The notes below the pieces were generated by a model. The model saw only the letters and a list, made by a program, of their open reading frames with translations, was not told the origin of the DNA and made no database searches. A stretch of DNA of 60,000 nt from Apostichopus japonicus. Lineage: Eukaryota > Echinodermata > Holothuroidea > Aspidochirotida > Stichopodidae. The stretch is taken from assembly GCF_037975245.1 (NCBI RefSeq), contig NC_092580.1, positions 29,727,501 to 29,787,500 on the forward strand, given 5' to 3'. Below are positions 1-12,300 of the stretch, in pieces. The first letter of the stretch is position 1; each line of letters starts with the position of its first letter. A program made the translations under genes and the position numbers.

Positions 1-123
1 GAATTTCACGGGAGAATTTCAAGGGTGAAGAATGAGTCTTCAGCTTCTTCGCTCCTCTAAGATTTTGCATCCGATTCCTTACACTGCAGTCTATTTCATC
101 GTTACTCAAGAAAGAGACCTTAC

Positions 124-391
124 ACGTACTTGATGTAAAGGGAAACGTTTTCCTGTGGATTTCTGAAGAGCCCTTCAAATTCATCTCGAGCCCACTGGAT
201 GGTGTGTTCGATGGCATTGGGGAAGTTCTTCAAGGTGCAGATGGGAATGGATTTCTCGGGTGGGTCCTGCGAGGAGGAGTACGATTCGGTCAAGAAGGGG
301 AGTACCACTTGCACGTTACCCTTGGTCCCTAAGGTACCAGACTCCAGCAGTGATTTCCGGTAGTAGACACACCTCCGATCCATGTACATAC
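124..391 (-). CDS. UBA1: UBA1 coding exon 14 (catalytic cysteine)
   Basis: Encodes [20 protein letters not shown], then [20 protein letters not shown] and [20 protein letters not shown]. The cysteine of PICTLKNFP, near residue 629, is the thioester-forming catalytic cysteine. The donor is either GTAAGG (exon ends at 124) or GTGTAA (ends at 126). I favour the former on splice consensus, but 126 would end in phase 0. The next exon lies outside the window. Confidence 0.93.
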
Positions 392-3300
392 CTACGGAAA
401 TACAAACAATCAAGGGGGAAATAGCTTTAACAATGTCACGCTGTGGCTATTGTGAACACACTAAGTCAAATACGTGGGACAGAGTGGGTCCATACGTGAG
501 ACAGAGTGGGACCAAATGTGGGTCCACACGTGGGATTCTTTATACACTCAGCAAACAAGGACGCTAACTGTACATGGTCAAATGTGTATATGACATGTGA
601 TAAAATCAGTTCCTTCAATGGGATGATTCCATTTGATTTGGTTCGGTCAGTTCGCACCATTCCAAATTCATGTTTCACATTTTGTTCTACATTTTCCTTT
701 AATTTCCACGGGGGAACGTCACTAAGCAATAAGCATGAAGGTAAGACTCACGGGCATCGACGTTGTCGAGAGCGTTGGCCACTCCTGTCAGACCCTCAAA
801 AAATTCATCGTTGTAGATGTTCTCTGTTTCAGGTCCAACCCTGTTTTGATGTGGGATGATTTTTAAGCTTGGATTCATGGACACTGCTGCCTTTGCCGCT
901 CTCGTGGATTTGGGGTGCTGTGAAAGCAAGCAACGAGACAATTCTTTTAATATGTTCACTAGCTGTGTTTTGTCTAAGAGAGTTATCGGCTACCTTGTGC
1001 ATAGCTTTTTCGATGCATGTCAAGAGAGAAGAGATTACTGCAAAATGAAACGAGAAAATCAGCAAACAGAAACTTGACCGGAAAATTTGAAATCAATTCT
1101 GAAGGAGCAGATGAATATTTTGCAAGATTCTATCTTACAAGTGACCGACTGCAGGATCTACAAATAACAAGGTAATTAGCTTTGATTCCCATTCTGAAAA
1201 CACTTCTGTGCTCTTTTCAAACTTCAAAGTAATTTTTTACTCTCTTGTTGAATAAATGAATAAACTCTTTGGGTACCAGATTCTGAGATAGTGATCTAAT
1301 CTGCATCTGTATTCAAATATTGCACCTCCATTACTGCCTATGAGAAGGACAACATTGTTTGATAAAGTATTTGATGGCCAATGGATTTGTGATACAAATT
1401 GAAACTGCGTTCCATTCAAAATCCATCTGAGGGATGAGTTAGGCGCGAGATGAAATAGACTGTTGTTATTTTGAATAATACTACCACAAAAGCCACAAGA
1501 ATGAGTTTCATAACCAGAACAGAACAGAACTGAGCAGAGAGATCAAAGCCAATAGATGAAGATCTCCCCGTAAACCTAAAGCTACTTTATTTTCTGGTAA
1601 ATGCCACTCACCTGTACATCATGTGGTCTGAAAAGAAATTGTCTGTTAAGATTTGATTTCTCGATGATATCCATGTCTGTGATGGTGATGCAGCCGTCCT
1701 CAGAACAGGCCAGACCGATCATGGCAAAATTCTTCAAAAGTTCACAACCGATGGCTCCAGAACCAACCTTAAATATCAGACAGAGTAAAGCCAGTTTTTA
1801 ATCATTTTCAGTTATAAGACATACATATATATACTGCAAAGCATTTAAAGTGGTCTCTCAGGAAAGTCACCGAGGTTTAGTTACCAATAATTGGTTTGAC
1901 AATAAGTAGTTGGGTGCATCTTGTCAGACTCGACAGAAAGTTGTCCATCATAAAGGAAAAATGTGAATTATGAATTATTAAAGTCGATTGTGTAGGAACG
2001 GTACAATTTGACAAAGACTGTTCCAATCCTTTTTTCCAAGGTATGTTAGGAATTGAGTATCATCTACTGCAGGGTTTCCCAAACTTTATCCCCCCACGAA
2101 CCCCCTGTGGATGTCAGAGTTGTCCTCGAACCCTCAACTTTTCGAGACACGATCTGAGTCATTATTATACTATAATACGCATAACAATGCTTCGTAAAAG
2201 ATCAAGTATCACATGCATGGTACGGTACTACTATGGCAACATATGCGTATGTAATGCGAAAAGAGTTTGTCGATAGGTACGATTTTTGTACATGACTAAA
2301 TTATATGACATATCAGATGTTAGCTCAACAAAAAGTACTCTATTTTGACCTTCAGAAACGTCTTACGAACCCCCTGGGATGGACTCACACATCCCCTGGG
2401 GGTCCATGCACCCCAGTTAGGGAACCCCTGATCTACTGGGAAGGACAAACCTTCTACCAGAGTGTCTACCACCATTATCGACAAAAAAAGGCCCTCTAGT
2501 GATTATTATAACTTCCTATTAGCCTGAAAAATCAACAGAAATTTCTTAAAGGCTGAGCATAGGACAGTATTAAGTTTGCATGGTATTCTCAACCCCTGAT
2601 GATATTGGTTTTGTTGGTGTTATAGCTTCAACTTAAGTAAGGTGATGTATATTTCATAGTGTGACAGCCTAACTCTGGTGAAAGTATTTGCCATTTAACA
2701 TTTAATTTTAACAATATGAAGCGAATTGACTCACCATGAAATATTTTTGGTTTCCTAATTTCTTCTGAAACTCTGCACCCATGACACTGACTTGGTTCTG
2801 GTACCTGTCACTTGTCTGTAGAAGATTAGAAGGAGAGAATATGGACAATTAAACAGCCAATTCTTTAATTGTGCCGATTTACATTAGGTAATCACGTTTA
2901 ACTATCTACACTGCAACACAACTGGCATAAATTGAGCCAGGCAAACACAGGAAGAAGCACAACAATGTCACATTTATTCACTTGCATAGTTCCATAAAGG
3001 ATTGGAGTTCCAAAGTGATCCCAAGAGTGCCCCCGACTGCTCTTGTACAAGTTAGTTAGGATATCCCCTTCGGAGGGAACGTTATATTTTGCACATTATA
3101 CAGTTGACTTTTGATGACTAAGAATAAATCAAGCAACTGTCCTGAAATTGAATGACGACATCAACCACAAAAAAGTTTGAGATCCACTACTTACAGCCTT
3201 ACAATCAGCCTCGGTGAGTTCCCCCTCCTCGGGGTAACACTCCAAGGAATCAAAGTAAAGCCATTGCTTGATGGGATTAAACTTGCCACTGCAGGCCTGA

Positions 3301-6300
3301 GAGAGAGAATGAGAAAACAGTATACTGATTGAATATTATCATATCAAAAAAGTTGATGTATCTGCATGAAATATATGGGATAACGAAGGAAAGAAATCAT
3401 TCCAGTTTTAAGGCATTCATTAAAAACCATGCCATGGAAGCTAGTTATTAGGAATTAAACGTCAGTAGTCAGTCATAGTATGGACAGATAATGACACTGA
3501 CAAACATTAAAGTCGTACTAAAAATATTAACACTTGACATTTACAGAAACACATGCATAATGAACATAGTATACAGGAAGAAAATTTGAGAAAACAAATA
3601 GGGTAGGAGAGGAGAGGGATGAGTGAACTGGATGGGGTGGGAAAATGCAGGGGTGGGGGGAAGCAGAATGGATTAACTGGGAGAGGAAATGGAAGAAACA
3701 GGAAAGGAATGAGACAGGGGAGTAAAGGGCCAGGATGGGCCAGAAGAAGATAGTGATGAGGTAGGAGAGGAAAATAAATGAGGCAAGAGGAAGGATGGGG
3801 AGAGAGCATAGAAGTAGGTTGGGAGAGCAGGGTGGGAATGATGACTGACATGCATTCCTCCCTTCATTCCTAAAATTATCTCATGTAAACTGTGAGGATA
3901 CCTGTCTCACACATCAGATGTTTTTTCTTTTAATTACCTTCATGACTTCCTGAGCAGCAATTCCACCAATCACTGCTTGCATTGGACAGATGTCACCGGT
4001 TGCATTGTACGCCAGCAGTTCCAAGAGCTTCTCGTCCACTTCTTCTACTTTAGCTTTTTCTCCACAAGTGGAATTGATCTCTTTGGCTATAGAGATGAAT
4101 TTCTCAGCATCCACCTAGTTGGAGGGAGGGAAGATTTTATGGAGTAATAAAAAAAAAACACCTTCAACACTCCATAACTGAAAAGCTTGCATGTCATTTG
4201 TTAATTAATGTAAAAGTTAGTAGGGACCTAACTTTAACATGTTTTCCTACACAGGCTTTTTGCGGAAGATGAGCAGTTTGCTAATAGTTTTTTTTTTCTC
4301 CATTTGATTCAATTCAAACGAAAGTCAATATTTTCTGAACCAGACGAGGCCTTCCAGTGAATAATTTATCCCGTATTGCCTCACAGCGCTCTATTCAAAA
4401 TGGGTGAATTGCTATACAAGTGTAAAGATGTATAGCAGTTTTGTACACAGGTAGCAGAGTATTTTGTGTGTTATTTAAAAATTCAAGCACTAAATTAATC
4501 CCTGCTTTCCAGTCTAAAGAAGTGGCCAGGGTAATATTTAAGACAACATTGCAGCTTTGTGCATTTAACATACAAACTACACAAACAAAATCTCAAATTT
4601 CTTCATTGAAAGCAAATGGGAACAATATGCTGATTTCTTCCTGAATCAAACCAATTTATTTTTTGAGGTTTTTTTGTTACTTTTTGTGTTTTTTTTTTTT
4701 TTTAATTTATTATTCCCCCCCCCCAATACTGATACAATTCCTGTGCAGTTTTCATGGTCTAATTTGACTCAATCTTAGAGATTCCTTTTCCTTCCTTACT
4801 GTCAACTGATACAGTCAGTTTTATCTGTACCTGTAAAGTGTGTGATCCTTGAAGCTGAGTGAAACTTAAATTGCATTGTCTTACTTTTTCCTTTCCTTTT
4901 TGTTCTCTTAAAACTGTAAATTGCTTGGTTTGCCAATATAAGAAGGTTTCAATATTATAACTAGCACAGATTGCTAATGAGTGAATGGAGATGCAGCCTT
5001 TACTTCTTCACATTGAGAATGCCCAATAAACCACTTCTCTATCTGTTGTAAATGTTGAATCAAGACTTAAACCAAATTGACGTATTAAATTTATTACAAT
5101 ATTTCAGAAATATCTATCCCTGTTTTCACCAATACGATACTTCTCAGTTATGCTAATGCAAGGAGCCAGGCAAATGTGTTTTAAAATAATTCTTATACTC
5201 AACAACTCACCATATACATTATATACATATACAGTAATAAACAATTCCTTCAATCTCACAGAGAAAAAATTCTTTCAGCATTACTAGTCAAGTAGTTCTC
5301 TATTCAAAGGAAAAAGATGAATAAATCAGGTCTTATCATTGTGAAGTAACTCACCTTGTTTCTTGGTTTTGGTAAACTTCCACACTCTTTGAAGTATTTG
5401 TGCAAAGCCTGGAAACCAATGTGCAGCTGTCCAGGTCTTTCAAATTTAGCAAAGTCTGTGATAACAAATTCAGGGTCAGCCAGAGACTCTGGGAGGGTTT
5501 TCTGTGGAGCAAAGTTAAGGTCATTTTTTTTATAAAGTTTTGAGCTGAGAATGTTTCGACCATCAGGTTGAATGAGTGAACAATGACAGTTAAGCACAAA
5601 AAAAAGGCAGGCTGTAAAAGTGCGGTAAAAAAGTTCAAACATAATTTGACAAGAACATAAGAAATATGGGAAAGAAATGCATACCAGTTCAGAGTCAATT
5701 GCAAACATAAATCATGACCTATCTGTTACAATCTATTTTAATGGTATTCATTAGATAAATTATAAATGGAAACATGAAAACAACATTTTGACAGACAGAC
5801 ACAAACAGACATATTTACAATAGCCTGCTTTTGCTTAAAAATGATGACCTCAGTAATACAGTAGATTTCTGCACATTTTAGTGACATAAAATTTCAGCAG
5901 TTTTTCTATTCTGTTCTTTTCAAAAGCATATTAGTAGTTGTTAAGTTTTTCTGCCCATTTTAAAAATCAATTCTGAACGTGCAAAGAACTTTGTGGGTAG
6001 AATGAGATTTGAATCATTGACATTAGGATTACAAGACCTGTCTGTGCTCTACCAACTCAGCTGTATACAGTAGCTCTATGTTGGTGGTGACTCCCTACAA
6101 GAACCATTTTCTTTGCTGTGTTGGGCTGTATGGGGATCCCCACCTTCCATTTAAGGGCAGTAATAGGTCAGTTAGTTGAGCACAGGACTTGAAATCATGA
6201 GGTCACTGGTTGGAGTCCCTATTCTAGCCAAAAAAATATTCATTTATAATTTCCCAGGCAGTTTTCATGTAGAAATCAGTTACAATATTTAGAAAGTAGA

Positions 6301-9300
6301 TTAATGTATTTTAATGTGTTAACAATCACATTTGAACCTGCATGGATGGGTGACTCATTTACATTGAAATGATTGTATTCCTTCCAGAGATCTGTTTTCA
6401 TTGTGTGGTCTCTTTTAGCGCTGAATGAATGATCTTGGACTAAGCGAGTAAATCTTAATATTCCTTCCTTGTGGCCATTGTTCTACTCACAATGGCATCT
6501 GACGTGTCACAACATATATCTGATACACGACAATGATTCTCAAGGTGATTGATTATACAAAACAACCAGAAGGCAATCATATCATAAATTCAATGACCTT
6601 TGACACCTGGTGTGAGAGGCATAAAAGTATTACACTTAAGAAGTCACGAGGGACAAAATTCTTTACTAAACTTTCTTCATGCAATTGCAGACAACTCATA
6701 TAAACTTTCATCAGGCCATATAGTTGCCTAGACGATTTCAGGTGCAAGTTTCTAAGAAATGTTTTGACCAACACTTTTATGACTGCCTTTTATTTTTAAT
6801 CACATCATTACATTCAAGCATGCTCTAAATTTCTAAAACGAATTAGACACACTTTTGTTTTCACTGCATGGAAATTGAAAGTTCCGATGCCTTTTTATGG
6901 TAAGACAAGATATAAGAATACACACTGAAGCAAAGCTGTGCTATTTCAAAGAATGTAACTTACAAAGCTGACGGTCGAGGGCATGTTAACCTGCGTGACT
7001 ATCCCTCCTCTCTTGTAGTCTGATAAACCTGTAGTGTCCCCTACGCTGAATGTGTACGGCCCGATGACCTTGATCTTCCTTGGCTCACAGCTGTTCAGTT
7101 CTGTCATTCCCTGTTCACAAATACACAAAAATTATGGTATTAGGGCAAAAATTAATTGCAGACTCCCTTCAGATAAATGTAAAGCGTCGCTTTGTTGGAG
7201 ATTATTAAACTTAAAGAAAGACAACAAAAGCCGACCATCATAATAGATTTATATCATAGCAATAACTGTTGTGAACAACTTTCTTAAAGAAGCCATGAAA
7301 AATGTGATTCCAGTTATGAGATATCACAGATTTCGTGTTTCTTTCACACATAAGACTGAAGACTTGATCAAGTCTAAATATGATATCACTGAGCCACATG
7401 TGCTTCAATCTTCTATTTTTTTCTTTCTTTCTCTCTATATTTCATTCAGACGCGTACTTTCTGTAATCTGTCTAAAATCTATCTTTCTGTAAACTATCTA
7501 AAAATATTTCAACTGTTAACATGACCTAACGATGGCATTGGTTTTGGTGCTAACCGTTGCTAACATTCTACTTGAAAATATTAAAAGAAATGCCCAGGGA
7601 AAGTAACAGGTTACAGATCCTAGTGGCACTATGACATCACAGATCTATAAAACGAAAGCTCCCAGAGAGGACTTCTTAACTAGGATATCTCATAAAGGGA
7701 GCAAGGTTTTTCTTGTATGTTTGATAAAGTTGTTCACCACAAAAATCTGTCAAATCAATTTCCGAAATATTACAGTCCTTTTGGCTCACTATCGGATAGA
7801 GACTCTTCTTTCCACCTAATGTCTGCTCAAGCTATTTTTATTGTGTGTATTCTTTGCCACATTTTACTAGGCACATTATATAAGTGTTCATTCTAACCGA
7901 TACGGAGAATTTTTCGAGAATAGCGAGAAGCTATCGTAGCAAGAAACACAACCAAAAGCACTTAAATAATTTGCTTGCAAAATCCACTTTGGACTTGCCT
8001 CAGTTCTTTTTCTTTCTTATATAACGGACAATCATAATTCAAGACATGACAGGGCACAGTGATTAACACATGTTATCATTGAATGTTAATGTCGATACAA
8101 GTCTGTTTGAAAAGCCATTTTTTAAAATGTGGACAGAAGAAAATGAAGGGTAAAAAATGAGAGAAATTTGGCAAAAGCAAAATTTGGGAGACCACTTTGA
8201 GACACCTTTGATGAAGTAGTGAGGCTATAAACTAAACAGGAGGAAATATTACCTGAACTTCAGAAAATGTAACATAGTCCCCAGATTCAAAGCCATGCCT
8301 ACTCTCGTCAAGACAAGTCACTATACCTTCGGCTTCCTGGAGAAAACAAAAGACAAGATTGTATTAGAAGAGTTTACTACATGTGTGTTTCGTATTTACT
8401 CAATAGATTCATTTGCACAAACTTAATGGATAAATCGTGCACAAGTTGGCTGGTTGCTATGGAGACTATTTGCAATTGAGTAAAGTCCTTTGTGATGGTA
8501 TACAAGGCTAACAATGATGGTCTATTCAAACAACAATGATCAAAGAGGGATACTAGTTTTCTATTTTATCAAAGAATATATAACATACAGCTTAGATTGC
8601 CACTTTCAATTACTTTCACTAGATATAACGGCCATTGCTAGCATATCAGATGTAACTAAAAATGAAGAGCAGAATTGTGTTTTGTCGTTCTCATGGTCAA
8701 TATGCTGACAATGACAAGCTATACTTTTCTTGCTTTGACAGCCATATTGAACCCATATGGAACATATCATAACACCATATTCCATCTCACAACATTGATA
8801 TTCACATCTACAAGTTACCCACCGTACACACTACAGCATATTAGAATGTACCTTAACAACATTTCTCAGCTCACAACATTAATATTCGCTTAACATGTTA
8901 CCCACGACACGCACACTTTAAACACATTCAAACATACCGTGACAATATTTCTGATCTCACAACATTAATATTCACATGTCTACATATTACCCACAGCACA
9001 CACTACAATATATTAAACATACTTTAACAGTGTGTTATCTCACCATATTAACATTCACATCTACACCTTACCCACAGTACACAATACAAGATATTAAAAC
9101 ATACTGCAACATAGTGTGTTATCTCACCATATTAACATTCACAACTACACCTTACCCACAGCACACATTACAGGATATTAAAACATGCATGTTACACTAC
9201 AGGATATTAAAACAGCATGTTATCTCACCATATTAACAGTCACAACTACAAGTTACCCACCTTTGATATAGCACTGATCATTGCACTAAGTGGCTGCTCC

Positions 9301-12300
9301 CCGGTTTTGTCGTAAACGGTGAATTCATCGCCAAAATCACAGAAAATCTGGCCAAATAAACCCCTGGTGCAAGCCACAATAAGTTGAATGCCCTGGGTGT
9401 GGCAAAACTCCCCAATCTTCACCTGAGCTTCTAAACTGCTCTCTGTAAGGACCACCACCTGTAAGAAAACAAAATAAACAAGAGCATCAATGATGCAGTA
9501 TCTCAATACTGGAAGTTCTAATTTCGATTCCTAGTTTCATATCTTTGCTCTGTCTCTACAATTATCAATATCAATATATATAATATTTTTGGTCATATAG
9601 TTTGACGTCAATGACAACAGTCAAATAAGAAGAGGCGAACAACTCGACCATATTCTTGATGCCCACCTTGAGAAAGCTAGGCCTATCGACCTACTGTACG
9701 TTACTGTAGACTGTAGTGGTGACTACCATCAAAACTGTGTACACTTCCAAGTATCAAAACAACCCACGTTTTTCCTTCTCAATAATTTTGACATGAAGAT
9801 TTCGTGGATTTATGACTTGGAAAAAATAATGTACAAGTAGATTACAAGTTTTTAATTGAAAGTGATGGGTGGCCTCCTCCTCCCCTTATAGCAACCCCAG
9901 TTCCTCTCCATATTAGTATTTTCTTTTAATTCTTTGAATATTTGATGTCAAACATCACAGGTTCAAAAGAAAGCTAAACATACTTCTTATAACCTTATAG
10001 TTATACATCTTATATCCTTATAAATAAAATAGGGATGCACCGGATATCCGGTCCGGCCGGACTATCCAGCCGGATAGTGAGAAATTATCCGGTTCCGGCC
10101 GGATATTTTTCAAAATCCGGCCGGATCTTTTTCAAAATCTGGCCTGAATCATCCCTTAAAAAGGTGTTGGTATTAACTTAAATCAATGTAAACTATTTCC
10201 AAAAATTAATAAAAACATTCAAAGTAAGGAAACATTAGGTTTAACATGTTTAATTTAATTTTCCCAATGGTCTGACCCACTGTTTCTAAAGATCAACCAA
10301 AACAATACAACTACTGTAATTATATGAAGCTATATACAACAAATAAAGTTTGCAGTGAAATCATTTCTTGCAGCCTTCATCAGTTTAATATTGTAGTTAT
10401 TTTATTAAAGAATGTAGATTACACCACTTCAAGTCATATTTAATCTCATAAATGGGGTCTTAATTTCACCTTCTTTGTAATATGCATATACCTCACCTAA
10501 GATTTGCTCCTTGTTTCATACTTCTACTTCTTATTAATGATTTCTTTTGTGTAATGATTTTGATTTTATCCGGCCGGATTTCACGTACTATCCGGCAAAA
10601 TCCGGTTCCGGCCGGATCCAAAAATTTGGATCCGGTGCATCCCTAAAATAAACATAACCTTATCCAATTTTTATAGTCTTATAAAAGTTGTGATGCTATG
10701 GCTGGCTCCTCTTTTATACATACTCCAGTGAAAATAAAATGTGATAGATTATAATTTTTGTTCTTAATTCTTTCTTTTTTTTGGGGGGGGGGTTAAAGAA
10801 ATATACCAAACAAGCTGTTAATTCATAATGATGCTTCGTTCTAGATATGCACAATATACACTCTATTCCAAATTAATAGTTGTTGTATTATCCCATTCAC
10901 ATTATGTTAAATTTATGGAGTCACAGTTAAAATATAAGTTGGAAACTTAAGTTAAAATTAAAACACACTGTAAGGCAATCGAACAAACTTACTGTACCCT
11001 GGCCCAAAACTGCCTGAACACCACCAGTACAATGCTAATGTGGCCAATACTAAATGAAGGCCTAATATAGGATGCACTACTGTAGGCCTAGCCTAAACTT
11101 GTAAACACAACAATGTGTATACATAATTATACAAAAATACCTGATGGGCAATCAAACAAACTTATCATGACTCTTGCTCTGAAAAACTACCTGAACAACA
11201 GTACAATCCTTAAATTGATATTACTAAAACCATGGAGCTATAAACAGACGAAGTCCTAATATAAATTAAATGCAGTACGACAATGTGTATGAAATAAGTG
11301 TGCAATAAATTTTGAAAATTGGTCGCGAGGGTGGCCATTTTCGTATATCTAACATGTAGCTGCCATGAGTCCTAACCAATCTGCTACAAACCAGAATTGG
11401 AGGCGGGGCTTGAGTCATTGCCAATCTGCTACAAACCAGACTTGGAGGCGGGGCTTGAGTCATTGCCAATCTGCTACAAACCAGACTTGGAGGCGGGGCT
11501 TAATTATCAAAAACAAGGAAACAAACAAGTTTTGGAGCGTGTGCAAAAAAGCCTTGGTTCAATGGTTTTTCAGAGGGATTTGGCCAAATTTGGACATAAA
11601 TCGGTGAAAAAGTCATGGAATGAGATACACTTCTGGAATAAAAAATAGTAACTTTTGTTGGCCTATATGATATATGCTTGCTCTGGAAATTTCAGAGAAA
11701 AAGAACTTTGTATGAAGACGCTGAAAAATTTTTAAGAGAAGAGAGAGTCCCACTTACTGTTACAATATCTCTATACATGTAATGTATTGAGATAACAATC
11801 ATGTTGGTTTTTCATGTAATAAAGGCCACAAAATGGCTCGTTGTTAAATCACAGTGACACAGTGAGATCCTGATTCTCTCCCCATTGTCTATTACGAAAG
11901 ATTATGAACAGCGAATGATCGAGAAGCAACTACCTTTTAGTTCTTTATAAATTCATTTGTACAGATTGGTGTACTAAGTAACTTACATTAGTATACAAAT
12001 AATGAATGGTTATGAGTGCAATAGTGCAAATATTTCATGAGTTGAAAGATGGAATGTTCCATTCAACGAGGCGCAGCCGAGTTGAATGGAACATATTACA
12101 TCTTTCAACGAATGAAATATTTGCACTATTGCATGAATGGAAACCATTCATTATTTGTTTTATACAACACCTTCAAATTTGGATATAATTCCATGTAAAA
12201 TGCACTCATGCAACAGATTGTTTTGAACAGACAGGTTTCTCTGCTCTCTTACCATCGAAAAAAGTGCTATCAAAAATGTATAACACATGGTTCTATTTCA

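Noticed and set aside
3507-3851. 114-codon minus-strand frame rich in P, L and F
   Set aside because: Produced by the purine-rich simple tract; no start context, no family signal.
5990-6075. Functional tRNA-Thr gene
   Set aside because: A and B boxes are visible, but the acceptor stem halves do not pair and the D-arm start is off, so I list it only as tRNA-like.
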